The notes under the pieces were generated by a model. That model saw only the letters and a list, made by a program, of their open reading frames with translations. It was not told the DNA's origin and searched no databases. Shown here one piece after another: positions 1 through 8,360 of a stretch of DNA of 64,000 nucleotides. The position numbers and the translations under genes were made by a program. How positions within the stretch are numbered: the stretch's first letter is position 1; each line of letters starts with the position of its first letter. Origin of the DNA: JAAZGD01 sp034003765 (GTDB lineage Bacteria; Bacillota; Clostridia; Peptostreptococcales; Anaerovoracaceae); assembly GCA_034003765.1 (NCBI GenBank), contig JAVEXZ010000011.1, forward strand, positions 1 to 64,000, given 5' to 3'.

Positions 1-363
1 GTTAGCATCACGGAAGGCTTTTCAGAGGTAGACCCAGAGCTAATTGATATGATGCGATCTATGGGAGCTAGCAAGTATCATATCTTTACTAAAGTTCAAT
101 TTCCAGCAGTTCTAGGCCCTTTCTTTTCCGGGCTAAAAATAGCGGTAACCTATAGTATCATGGGTGCTATTATTGGAGAATGGATGGGAGGAAGTGGTGG
201 TATTGGTGTCTATATGATGCGTGTGAAAAGTTCATTTGCTTATGACAAAATGTTTGCCGCCATAGTTTTAATTTCCCTCATATCCTTTCTTTTGTTCAAA
301 CTGATTGGAGGGATTCAAAGAATTGTTACACCCTGGAGTTATTGCGACATTGAAAAGGAGTAA
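1..363 (+). CDS. ABC transporter permease, C-terminal part (ThiX-type)
   Basis: This is the 3' part of an integral-membrane permease; the frame is open from base 1, so the gene begins before the window. The visible part starts just before the EAA-like cytoplasmic loop (residues ELIDMMRSMGAS, then F..V..P), which in this family docks on the ATPase. Two hydrophobic segments follow (KIAVTYSIMGAIIG and FAAIVLISLISFLLF). The next genes encode a pyrimidine-binding lipoprotein and an ATPase in the same direction, with only 6 bases to the first. Together they look like a ThiXYZ importer for a thiamine pyrimidine precursor. Substrate assignment rests on the neighbouring binding protein and is inference. 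Confidence 0.8.
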   Translation, partial: VSITEGFSEVDPELIDMMRSMGASKYHIFTKVQFPAVLGPFFSGLKIAVTYSIMGAIIGEWMGGSGGIGVYMMRVKSSFAYDKMFAAIVLISLISFLLFKLIGGIQRIVTPWSYCDIEKE

Positions 364-369
364 GTTTTT

Positions 370-1359
370 ATGAGAAAAATTCTAGGTATAGTATTAGTCG
401 TAATTTTATTGACAGCATCGATAGCACTAACAGCTTGTCAGCAAAAACCATCTTCTAACACTGAAATAACAGTGTTGCTAGATTGGATACCTAACACCAA
501 CCATACCGGACTATATGCAGCACTAGAGGAAGGATATTTTGAAGAAGAAGGCCTAGCGGTCAATATTATACAGCCTTCAGAGGGAGGAACTGCAGATTTA
601 ATAGCTGCTGGCCAAGGAGAATTTGGCTTGAGTTATCAAGAACAAGTCACCTATGCAAGAACAGCCAAAACACCCTTGCCTGTCAAAGCCATAGCTGCTG
701 TAATTCAACATAACACTTCGGGATTTGCTTCTCCTCTTGATAGAGGAATTCTAACACCCAAAGACTTTGAAGGGAAAAAATATGGTGGGTGGAACTCTCC
801 TATGGAAGAGGCCATGCTAAAGGGGCTTATGGCAAAGAATGGGGCAGATTTTTCTAAACTGGAAATGATTAGCGTGGGCACCTTGGACTTCTTTACAGCA
901 GTTAGCGATCACGTTGACTTTACATGGATATATTATGGCTGGGATGGAATAGCTGCCGAAATAAAGGGGCTTCCCTTGAATTTCATTAGGTTGCAGGATG
1001 TAGATGTTAATCTAGATTCCTACACTCCCGTTATTATTGCAAGTGAAGAATTGCTTGAAGAAGATCCAGAACTAGCCAAGGCATTTTTACGGGCAACGAC
1101 GAAAGGCTACGAATTTGCCATAGTAAACCCAGATCAAGCTGTAGAGCATTTGCTGAAACATGCACCAGAAATCGATCGAGAAATCGCCATTGAATCCCAG
1201 CGTTATCTTGCCAAAGAGTATAAGGCTGATGGGAAAAGATGGGGTGAGATGGATATTAATATTTGGAGGAATTATGGAGTCTTTATGTGGGGTCAAGAGT
1301 TAATCGAAAGTGAGTTAGTAGCGGAGGAAGCCTTTACCAATGAATATCTCCCCAACTAA
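370..1359 (+). CDS. thiY: ABC transporter substrate-binding lipoprotein, NMT1/THI5-like (ThiY)
   Basis: A 329-residue exported lipoprotein. The N-terminus has Lys/Arg, a hydrophobic stretch and the lipobox ALTAC, so Cys23 would be lipidated. The mature protein begins with the motif LDWIPNTNHTGLY, characteristic of the NMT1/THI5 fold that binds formylaminopyrimidine or related thiamine precursors in ThiY. GGTADLIAAGQGEFGLSYQ fits the usual ligand-lobe region. It lies 6 bases after the permease and overlaps the start of the ATPase gene by 20 bases, so the three are co-translated. The family is clear; the exact pyrimidine ligand is not visible from sequence. Other NMT1-domain importers (for example for sulfonates) are less likely given the DWxPNTNHTG motif. 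Confidence 0.78.
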   Translation: MRKILGIVLVVILLTASIALTACQQKPSSNTEITVLLDWIPNTNHTGLYAALEEGYFEEEGLAVNIIQPSEGGTADLIAAGQGEFGLSYQEQVTYARTAKTPLPVKAIAAVIQHNTSGFASPLDRGILTPKDFEGKKYGGWNSPMEEAMLKGLMAKNGADFSKLEMISVGTLDFFTAVSDHVDFTWIYYGWDGIAAEIKGLPLNFIRLQDVDVNLDSYTPVIIASEELLEEDPELAKAFLRATTKGYEFAIVNPDQAVEHLLKHAPEIDREIAIESQRYLAKEYKADGKRWGEMDINIWRNYGVFMWGQELIESELVAEEAFTNEYLPN

Positions 1360-2089
1360 GTTAGAAGTAAAAGGGGTATCTAAGAAATATGGTAAAGATC
1401 TAATTCTAAAGGATATCTCTTTTTCTGTAAAAGAAAATGAATTCGTATCTATTATTGGCCCTAGCGGTTGTGGAAAGTCCACTCTTTTCAACGTTATCGC
1501 AGGACTAGAATTTCCTGTGTCTGGAAGTGTGATGTTGGATGAAGAACCTATATTGGGAGTCACTGGGAAGGTAGGATATATGCACCAGAAAGACCTCCTT
1601 CTTCCGTGGCGTACCGTGATTCAAAATGTGGCAATGCCCTTGGAAATAAGGGGTATGAAAAAGAAAGAAGCCCAGGACCATGTTAAAGAATTGTTGGCAA
1701 TTTTTGGACTTGAGGGGCACGAGAATAAGTATCCAGCTCAGCTATCAGGGGGAATGAGGCAAAGAACATCACTGATGAGAGCCTCTATGCTTCCTAATGA
1801 TATTATGCTATTAGACGAACCCTTTGGGAGCTTGGATGCCATCACCAAGTCAAAGATGCAGGACTACCTCTTTCATGTACTGGGCCATATGAACAAAACC
1901 ATCCTCTTCATCACACACGACATTGAAGAGGCTATCTTCCTGTCAGACCGGATTCTTGTTCTCGGGGGTATTCCTGCAGAAATCATCGATATAGAAGAGA
2001 TAAAACTAGAAAAACCTAGGCAAAGGGAAGTTGTTTTGTCACCGGAATTCATCCAAGTCAAAGGAAAGTTAATCCAGTTGCTAGGATAA
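1340..2089 (+). CDS. ABC transporter ATP-binding protein (ThiZ-type)
   Basis: A 249-residue nucleotide-binding subunit of the preceding importer. It shows Walker A GPSGCGKST (about residues 40-48), the Q-loop in YMHQKD, the ABC signature LSGGMRQR, Walker B IMLLDEPFGSLD and the switch His in ITHDIEEA. Length and motif order match the nitrate/sulfonate/pyrimidine importer class of ATPases. The start overlaps the 3' end of the binding-protein gene, as expected for translational coupling. It is the last gene of the ThiXYZ-like operon; no clear terminator follows directly. Confidence 0.85.
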   Translation: MNISPTKLEVKGVSKKYGKDLILKDISFSVKENEFVSIIGPSGCGKSTLFNVIAGLEFPVSGSVMLDEEPILGVTGKVGYMHQKDLLLPWRTVIQNVAMPLEIRGMKKKEAQDHVKELLAIFGLEGHENKYPAQLSGGMRQRTSLMRASMLPNDIMLLDEPFGSLDAITKSKMQDYLFHVLGHMNKTILFITHDIEEAIFLSDRILVLGGIPAEIIDIEEIKLEKPRQREVVLSPEFIQVKGKLIQLLG

Positions 2090-2146
2090 TAAATATACCC
2101 TATAGCCCCTTTGCAAAGAGAGTCATGTAGTATGATGTAATTATGA

Positions 2147-2245
2147 ATAAGAGAACAAGACACTCAAGTAGATTTAGTGCCTAGAGCTACAGTGTCATCA
2201 AAAGCATATTTAAAGGCAATTGAAAATGGACTGAATAATGATTAA
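2147..2245 (+). pseudogene. Remnant of an FMN-binding-domain protein C-terminus
   Basis: In the frame ending at TAA 2243-2245 the translation includes QVDLVPRATVSSKAYLKAIE, close to the C-terminal FMN_bind consensus (VDAVSGAT.SS.A...A.E.AL) in which a Thr is flavinylated in RnfG/NqrC-type proteins. The SGAT motif is degraded to PRAT and the frame is closed upstream by TGA at 2144-2146, so only about 32 codons remain, without start or ribosome binding site. I read this as the tail of a decayed gene. The match is by eye, and a chance resemblance is possible. Confidence 0.45.
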
Positions 2246-2298
2246 TTCAGGGGGTAGAAAATTGTTATAGTTAAAATTTTGGATTTAAGGAGATCTAT

Positions 2299-3039
2299 AT
2301 GATAGATAAAAAGACAGCCCTATCAAAGAATATGAAAATGTGTAGAATAATAACTGAAGATATGATTGAAAATTTACCTCCGCCAGTAAAGTGTTGGCTA
2401 GAATACTCTGGCATAATCGGAAGGGAACAAATTGAGACAGTCTACTTAAAACAGAAGGGCTTTATGAAGTTAAAGCCAGATCAAAAGAAATGGATGGAAG
2501 CAGAGGCAGACCAATACTTTACAATCAATCAACCTTCATTTGTTTGGAAGGTTAAAACATCTATTATGGGAATTCCTGTGATAGGGCAGGATCTATTCAA
2601 GGAAGGCCAAGGTTCAATGAAGATAAAATTGGCTGGGTTTCTGCCACTTGTGAATGTATCTGGTAATTCAAAGATAAACGAGTCTACAATACAACGTTAT
2701 CTAGGAGAAATTATCTGGTTCCCCTCAGCTGCAATTAGTGATTACATTGAGTGGGAGCCTATTGATGAATCTAGTGCAAAGGCCACAATGTCATATGGTG
2801 GTAGTAGTGGCTCTGCAGTTTTTCACTTTGATTCTAGTGGAAAATTAACAAAGTTTCGAGCATTAAGGTATAGAGATATAGAGGATACACATCCAACTGA
2901 GTGGATTGCAACCGTGAAAAAGTATGAAAATATGAATGGGATCAATATACCGACCAAATTAGAAGCATCTTGGAATCTTGAAAATGGTATGTTCACTTGG
3001 TACAAATTTGAAATCTACAACATACAATACAATACATGA
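2299..3039 (+). CDS. DUF6544-like protein of unknown function
   Basis: A 246-residue protein started at ATG 2299 behind AAGGAGATCTAT. It resembles the uncharacterised DUF6544/DUF6920 family (name from memory): LPPPVKCWLEYSGI near the N-terminus, then QYFTINQPSFVWK, GQGSMKIKLAGFLPL, and a central YLGEIIWFPSA block. Family members often have N-terminal membrane segments; this one has none and seems to be the soluble core alone. The content is beta-rich, with repeated W/F positions. No function is known. It stands alone, with a perfect inverted repeat covering its stop codon. Confidence 0.7.
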   Translation: MIDKKTALSKNMKMCRIITEDMIENLPPPVKCWLEYSGIIGREQIETVYLKQKGFMKLKPDQKKWMEAEADQYFTINQPSFVWKVKTSIMGIPVIGQDLFKEGQGSMKIKLAGFLPLVNVSGNSKINESTIQRYLGEIIWFPSAAISDYIEWEPIDESSAKATMSYGGSSGSAVFHFDSSGKLTKFRALRYRDIEDTHPTEWIATVKKYENMNGINIPTKLEASWNLENGMFTWYKFEIYNIQYNT

Positions 3040-3056
3040 GTTGATGTATTGTATTG
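3025..3056. terminator. Perfect 13-bp inverted repeat over the stop codon
   Basis: Arms at 3025-3037 (CAATACAATACAT) and 3044-3056 are exactly complementary around a 6-base loop. The stop TGA of the preceding gene (3037-3039) lies at the arm/loop border. The stem is AT-rich and is followed by CGTTTAGG, not a clear T-run, so it may act in 3'-end protection as much as in termination. Confidence 0.5.
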
Positions 3057-3279
3057 CGTTTAGGTATGCGTCAGCTAAACTAATATAAACAATAATACCT
3101 ACTTATAGAAATAACAGTGTAGGTTTTATTTTTCAGGGTTAAAACTTTATTAACCACCAAATCACTTTGGCAAATATTGAGTTGACCCTTACCTTAAGTG
3201 GTATGTCAGCAAAAAAACGTAAAAACGAGGAATATAAGTTTAAAGAAGTGGGTAAAACTTTAAATTTTTCATAGACATA

Positions 3280-5037
3280 TTAGATAATCGTATTGACATC
3301 GGGCAATTCCAGCATTATTAAGGTCCCTGGTTCTACTGACAAATCAAGTTTGGGGTCTAAGGCAGTATCTATGCAAGAGAACTTTGTTTTGCCTGCTGAA
3401 ATTCTATAGATGTGATCCTTTAAGTAAGGGATAATATCCTTGTAGTCTTTTAGGGCTTCTAGTGCATAAGCGGCTGTATGTTCCTTGGAAAATGTTCTGC
3501 TTATAAGAGGAACATTGTGGGTTAATTCTTTAAGATAGAGGTGGGCATGTATAGGCTTATCTTCTGATTTTTGATAAAGGACAAGGAAAAGTGTTTGTGG
3601 GTTTTTCACCAGCATATAGTGGTCACGTATTTCTACAATATTACCGTTACATTCAGAAAAGAGTTGATACAAACTGTAATATGGTGTTGGAATTCCCCTG
3701 CTTGTAAAAAGGGAGGCCTCTTCTCCGAAAAAAGCTAGGCTTAATTCACACTCTTCTATACAATTGCTTAGGGCATCTGCCATATTTTGAGCAAAAAACT
3801 TTCGACATTTTGGAGCCTTATCTACTAGGTGGACAGGTATGTTCAAAGAAGAAAGATCTCCCAGAAGCTGATGTTTTTCAGACAAGGCTTCCAAAGAAGG
3901 TTTACTTATAGAAATAGAAGAAGGAAATAATTCCTGAAGTTGTTTTTTGTAGTAGCCAGCATGCAATATATTTTCAGGACTATCTAAAAAGAGATTAAGT
4001 GGAAACTTTTCTCTTATGCCCTGCCCTTTGGGGTAACTACTTTTCAAGGGGATAAAAAGGTGCTGAGAAGCATTTTGCTTGACCTTTTTACTGTGGTCTA
4101 TATGGCTTATGTTCAAGTAAGATTGTAGGAGAGCCATAGCTTCTTCTTGGTTAATTTCGCTATGGGATATCCTTTCTTGGGGTTGGGGTCTTTTTTTGTA
4201 TTCCGCAGGGCTTATGTGATGCAATTCCTCAAAACATTTATTAAAATAAGTTGATGAGGAAAACCCACACATTTCACTAATCTGAGTTAGTGTGAACTTA
4301 TCTTCAACCAAAAACTTCTCCGCATATTCAATACGAGCATAATTCAAAAAGTTTTGAAAACTAAGACCTGATGTGTCCTTTATTAGGTGTGAAATGTAGT
4401 AGGGGCTTAAATGCTCTAATTTTGCAAGATCATTTAGGGTGATTTTTTTATCGTAATTTTCATATATATATTTAATAATACGGTAGAGTCGGTCTAAGTT
4501 TAGGGAATCGATTTTTTCGTGATTTGCATAAAAAAAATTATCTTCTATTAAAAAACCTTGGAATTGATTTTCCATAATAAAAATCAGTTCATGGAGTTCC
4601 GCTTCCAAAAGTTCAAGGTTATCATTATCTTTTAGGCAAATCAACATGATTTTATCTAGGTTATGTTTCAGGAATGACAGCTTGTTTTGTAAGGCCTGCT
4701 GATGTGCTAAAGAGTCACTTACAACTTCTTCGCAAGCAAAAATCATATAGTCCACATTGGGATATAGATCTGTAAAGTGTTCTAGATCGATATGCATAGT
4801 TAGCATAAGAACATCAGGAGAAGACTGGTAGATATAATGAAGATCTATAGTATCGGCTATCAATAAATCTCCTGGTTGCAAATGATAATCTTGATGATGG
4901 ATTTTATAGCTTACACTTCCTTTTAATACAAGAACAATCTCTATTTCTTTATGGTAATGGGGATGTTCTTGTCTTACATTGGTAAAAGAAATTGCAAAAG
5001 GAAGGTTATTATAATAGCTTATATGTTCTGCTAGCAT
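3280..5037 (-). CDS. AraC-family regulator with N-terminal cupin and GH39-like C-terminal region
   Basis: I place the start at ATG 5037, because AGGAGG at 5044-5049 lies 6 bases upstream; an upstream in-frame ATG at 5205 has no such site. The protein is 585 residues. The first 130 or so form a cupin-like sensor (HPHYHKEIEIV, then LQPGDLLIAD). Two HTH motifs of the AraC DNA-binding domain follow near residues 180-285 (ITLNDLAKLEHLSPYYISHL; FTLTQISEMCGFSSSTYFNK). The last 280 residues resemble a degenerate glycoside hydrolase family 39 end, including FLVLYQKS and GTLIMLELP; no catalytic Glu pair is evident. It is divergent from the dehydrogenase/permease operon starting at 5258 and is probably its regulator. 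Confidence 0.8.
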   Translation of the reverse strand: MLAEHISYYNNLPFAISFTNVRQEHPHYHKEIEIVLVLKGSVSYKIHHQDYHLQPGDLLIADTIDLHYIYQSSPDVLMLTMHIDLEHFTDLYPNVDYMIFACEEVVSDSLAHQQALQNKLSFLKHNLDKIMLICLKDNDNLELLEAELHELIFIMENQFQGFLIEDNFFYANHEKIDSLNLDRLYRIIKYIYENYDKKITLNDLAKLEHLSPYYISHLIKDTSGLSFQNFLNYARIEYAEKFLVEDKFTLTQISEMCGFSSSTYFNKCFEELHHISPAEYKKRPQPQERISHSEINQEEAMALLQSYLNISHIDHSKKVKQNASQHLFIPLKSSYPKGQGIREKFPLNLFLDSPENILHAGYYKKQLQELFPSSISISKPSLEALSEKHQLLGDLSSLNIPVHLVDKAPKCRKFFAQNMADALSNCIEECELSLAFFGEEASLFTSRGIPTPYYSLYQLFSECNGNIVEIRDHYMLVKNPQTLFLVLYQKSEDKPIHAHLYLKELTHNVPLISRTFSKEHTAAYALEALKDYKDIIPYLKDHIYRISAGKTKFSCIDTALDPKLDLSVEPGTLIMLELPDVNTII

Positions 5038-5194
5038 TCTATGCCTCCTACTAACAATTTTACTAGGGCGCCTAGCACTTAGGGAAAAGCTGATACATTC
5101 GTGGAATCTTGCTAAAATAATCTCAAGATCTTGTGATAGCCAAGAAGAATAAAGGGAATTTTCAAATAACACATCATTTATAACAACAAACTTA

Positions 5195-5223
5195 TTGTAT
5201 CTCAAATCCTTAAAAACTACAAT
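5195..5223 (+). promoter_or_regulatory. Candidate sigma-A promoter of the dehydrogenase/permease operon
   Basis: TTGTAT (5195-5200), a 17-base spacer and TACAAT (5218-5223) lie 34 bases before the start at 5258, in the region between the divergent AraC gene and this operon. It is the best match in the gap by eye and has no experimental support. Confidence 0.4.
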
Positions 5224-5257
5224 TACTATAAGGCTAATAACAGAAAGGGAGTGTGGA

Positions 5258-6478
5258 ATGAAGATTTTGATTTTAGGTGTTGGAGCCCAGGGCTCAACAG
5301 TAGCAAGGCGTATGGACGAAGAAGAAAAGGTATCCCAGGTAATTTGTGCGGATTATGACCCAAAAGCTGTTAATGATTTGGTTAAAGATCTAAAGAAGGG
5401 CAAGGGATTGCAGGTGGATGCCAATGATATTGAAAGTATTAAAATGGCGGCCCAAGGTGTAGATCTGATTGTTAATGGACTTCCTCTTCAATTTGGCAAA
5501 AACGTGCTAGAAGCAGCTTTGGCGGTAAAGTGTAATTACCAGGATTTTGCGGCTACAGAAGCAATTCATGAAGACTGGGTAGAAGGCATAAAAATCATGT
5601 ATGACATCTATGGAAAACGTTTCAAGGAGATTGGCAAAACAGCAATTATAGGTACAGGATCAGCTCCTGGGTTAATATGTGTGGCTGCCAGACATACTAT
5701 GCGTTATCTAGACACTTGTGAAACCATATACAACATTGTATATGAAGGAGTTGAAGCGAAGAGATTCCTCCCATTTTGGTGGTCCCCTGTAACGGCATTA
5801 AGCGATATGGCAGGATTACCTAGCGCCTATGTAAATGGAGAGCTTATTAAAGTAGAACCTTTCAGCGGTCCTATTTTTAGGAAGTACGATTACCTTGACA
5901 AAGAAATCAAACTTGTAGAACATGACCATGACGAGCCAGTACACATGGGCTTAAATGCCAAAGAATATTTCAAGGATGCTAAGAATATATACTTTAAGTA
6001 TGCTGGCGCAGGGGTTACCTTTGCAGAACCACTTTACAAATTAGGCCTACTTTCTAAAAAACCTCGAATCTTTGAAGGAAATGAGATCAATACCTTTAAT
6101 TTGGTTCTGGAGAACATTCCACCAGCACCCAAGTACAAAGAGGAAATAGCAGAGATCTTAGAAGAAGGTTTGATTTCAGATACTGGGGCAATGGTAGTTG
6201 AAGCTTATGGAACAAAGGATGGAAAGTCTGTTCGTGTTGAAACTCACGTTTTCGCCCCAGGCTTAGTTGAATCCTTTGAGCGAGCAGGGATTACCAGCGA
6301 AATGTACTTGACAGGACAAGGGGGGGCCTTGTTTACCAAGATGTTTGTGGAAGACAAATATACCCAAACGGGCCTAATTTCCTCGGATATGCTTACTTTT
6401 GACCAAGTAGATTATTATCGTGCTTGTGCAGAAAAGTTGGATATTACTATGGAAACAAAGGTTGTTGACTTGGACTAG
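5258..6478 (+). CDS. Saccharopine dehydrogenase-like NAD(P)-dependent oxidoreductase, paralogue 1
   Basis: A 406-residue protein; the start at ATG 5258 follows AAAGGGAGTG and leaves the Rossmann motif LGVGAQGSTVARRM at the N-terminus, as in the paralogue. The fold is that of the saccharopine/lysine dehydrogenase family: nucleotide-binding domain, then the GTGSAPGLICVAAR segment and a C-terminal substrate domain. A conserved block FLPFWWSP is shared with the second copy at 8361. The two enzymes bracket an amino-acid permease, so the substrate is probably an imported amino acid or derivative such as a lysine-related compound. The sequence does not show which one. Confidence 0.75.
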   Translation: MKILILGVGAQGSTVARRMDEEEKVSQVICADYDPKAVNDLVKDLKKGKGLQVDANDIESIKMAAQGVDLIVNGLPLQFGKNVLEAALAVKCNYQDFAATEAIHEDWVEGIKIMYDIYGKRFKEIGKTAIIGTGSAPGLICVAARHTMRYLDTCETIYNIVYEGVEAKRFLPFWWSPVTALSDMAGLPSAYVNGELIKVEPFSGPIFRKYDYLDKEIKLVEHDHDEPVHMGLNAKEYFKDAKNIYFKYAGAGVTFAEPLYKLGLLSKKPRIFEGNEINTFNLVLENIPPAPKYKEEIAEILEEGLISDTGAMVVEAYGTKDGKSVRVETHVFAPGLVESFERAGITSEMYLTGQGGALFTKMFVEDKYTQTGLISSDMLTFDQVDYYRACAEKLDITMETKVVDLD

Positions 6479-6552
6479 ACTATTGACTCTAAAGAAGAAG
6501 TTATATTTCAGAGAGATGTAAAAAATGGTTTTAATAAGGAGGAGGAAGACAA

Positions 6553-8205
6553 ATGAATGAAGTTAGAACTCATGGAGTCGCGGGACTAAAAAAGTATGAC
6601 ATGAAAATAAGTAGCATCGTTTTCATGATATATTGTTTAGTGGCTGCGGGTGCTTTTGGAATTGAGGAAATGATTCCAGCATCAGGACCAGGAATAACAA
6701 TAATTATGTTAATGATTTTCCCCATTATTTGGGCCTTCCCCATCAGTAACCTTGTTGCTGAATGTGGCTCTGTTCTACCCTCTGAAGGAGGGGTTTACGT
6801 ATGGGTAAAGGAAGCCTTCGGCGAGTTCTGGGGTTTTCAAGCTGGTTGGTGGGGAACGGTTTCCACCTATATTACCAACGGAGTTTATGTTGCTCTAGTA
6901 GCTGGCTATGTAAGTCAGTTTATACCAATGACTGCAACTTCAAGTTTTGCATTAAAAATGGGCATGATTCTTATTTTTACGGTTATTAATCTATTGGGAA
7001 TTCGTGAAGTTGGTAAAGTAAGCTCTGTTCTATCTGTCTTAATTCTATTGGCATTTGGTTTGGTGGCTATTGTTGGTATAATAAACTGGAATCAAAACCC
7101 CATGATTCCAATTGTTCCTGAAGATATGGGAATACTAGAGTCAATTGGGGGAGGCATTGGTATCTGCATCTGGATGTACTGCGGTTATGAGTGTATCTCT
7201 AACATGGCCGGGGAAGTAAAAGACCCCCAAGTTATTCCAAAGGGACTTCTCCTTGCTATGCCTCTAATCGCTGCAACCTATATACTTCCAACAATTGGTG
7301 GACTTGCCAGCATAGGGCAGTGGGAAAGTTGGTCAACAGAGGGTGGATTTGGAGACACAGTAGGTTATGCCTCAGTACTTACTGATAATCTTGGCCAAGC
7401 TTGGGGTTACATGTTTTTAGTTATTGCAATAGTATCTCAGTGCGCTATATTTAATACCTACTTGGCTTCAGGGTCTAGAGGATTTTTCGTTTTGGCGGAT
7501 GATCGCCTTTTCCCACCCTTTATGGTTAAGGTAAGTAAAGGCAGAGGAGTTCCTCATGTAGGTATCCTTTCTTTGGCAGTAGTTACTATGTTCCTTGCTC
7601 AATTTGATTTCAGATCTTTGGTTCTAGCTGAAGTGGTATTTATGCTAGCCCTCTACATTATCTTGCCTCTGGCTGTTGTTAAACTTAGAAAAAAATATCC
7701 TATTGAAGAGAGAAAGAAGCAAGGCTTGTATGTTATGGGTGGAGGGAAACTTGGTTTATTGTTCTTTGCCGGGGCACCTTTGCTTATTTCCATGTTTGCA
7801 CTATTAATTAATGGAACCGACTACTTCTTGATTGGCCTAGTTGGTATAAGTACTGGTCCAGTATTCTACTATATTTTCAAAAGACTTTATGGTGGCCTTG
7901 CAAAAGTCGATCCAGAAAATCATCCCCTAAATCCAAAAACCAAATTGGGTGTTGGTGATATTATGAGATTTGGCTGGTACGGTCTCTTTACAGGTGTTTT
8001 TGCATTTGTGGGTCATTTCTTTCTTATGTGGTACGAAGGAGAATGGGGAGCAGAATACTATATCGAAGAGTGGGAAACTGGATTTTTATCTAACTTCTCT
8101 GGAATGATAGATGCCCTTAAAATTGGGGGAATCGTACTAATTGTAATAAGCTTAGTAGTCTTATATATTGGACGTAAAAAAGATCCAGCTCCAAGTTCTT
8201 GGTAA
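6553..8205 (+). CDS. APC-family amino acid permease
   Basis: A 550-residue polytopic membrane protein with about 12-14 hydrophobic segments. It starts behind AAGGAGGAGGAAGACAA. Features of the APC superfamily include an N-terminal VAAGAFGIEEM region (helix 1 break), the LPSEGGVYVWVKEAFG motif and MYCGYECISNMAGEVKDP, which corresponds to the conserved FxGFE...AEE region. The C-terminus has extra helices and ends in a basic tail. It lies between two saccharopine-dehydrogenase-like genes and is probably the importer for their substrate. It may be a uniporter, symporter or exchanger; the substrate is not visible. Confidence 0.85.
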   Translation: MNEVRTHGVAGLKKYDMKISSIVFMIYCLVAAGAFGIEEMIPASGPGITIIMLMIFPIIWAFPISNLVAECGSVLPSEGGVYVWVKEAFGEFWGFQAGWWGTVSTYITNGVYVALVAGYVSQFIPMTATSSFALKMGMILIFTVINLLGIREVGKVSSVLSVLILLAFGLVAIVGIINWNQNPMIPIVPEDMGILESIGGGIGICIWMYCGYECISNMAGEVKDPQVIPKGLLLAMPLIAATYILPTIGGLASIGQWESWSTEGGFGDTVGYASVLTDNLGQAWGYMFLVIAIVSQCAIFNTYLASGSRGFFVLADDRLFPPFMVKVSKGRGVPHVGILSLAVVTMFLAQFDFRSLVLAEVVFMLALYIILPLAVVKLRKKYPIEERKKQGLYVMGGGKLGLLFFAGAPLLISMFALLINGTDYFLIGLVGISTGPVFYYIFKRLYGGLAKVDPENHPLNPKTKLGVGDIMRFGWYGLFTGVFAFVGHFFLMWYEGEWGAEYYIEEWETGFLSNFSGMIDALKIGGIVLIVISLVVLYIGRKKDPAPSSW

Positions 8206-8360
8206 AAGTTTATATTGAATACAGCCTAAAGATTTGCATAAATATATTCTTAATGAACCGATAAATCACGAGATGAGTTTTTTAAGGCAAGAGAAAAAGC
8301 ATGAAGAAAAATCATCTCTAAATAAAGTTACAAAAAATGAAAGGAGACTAAATAAGTACA

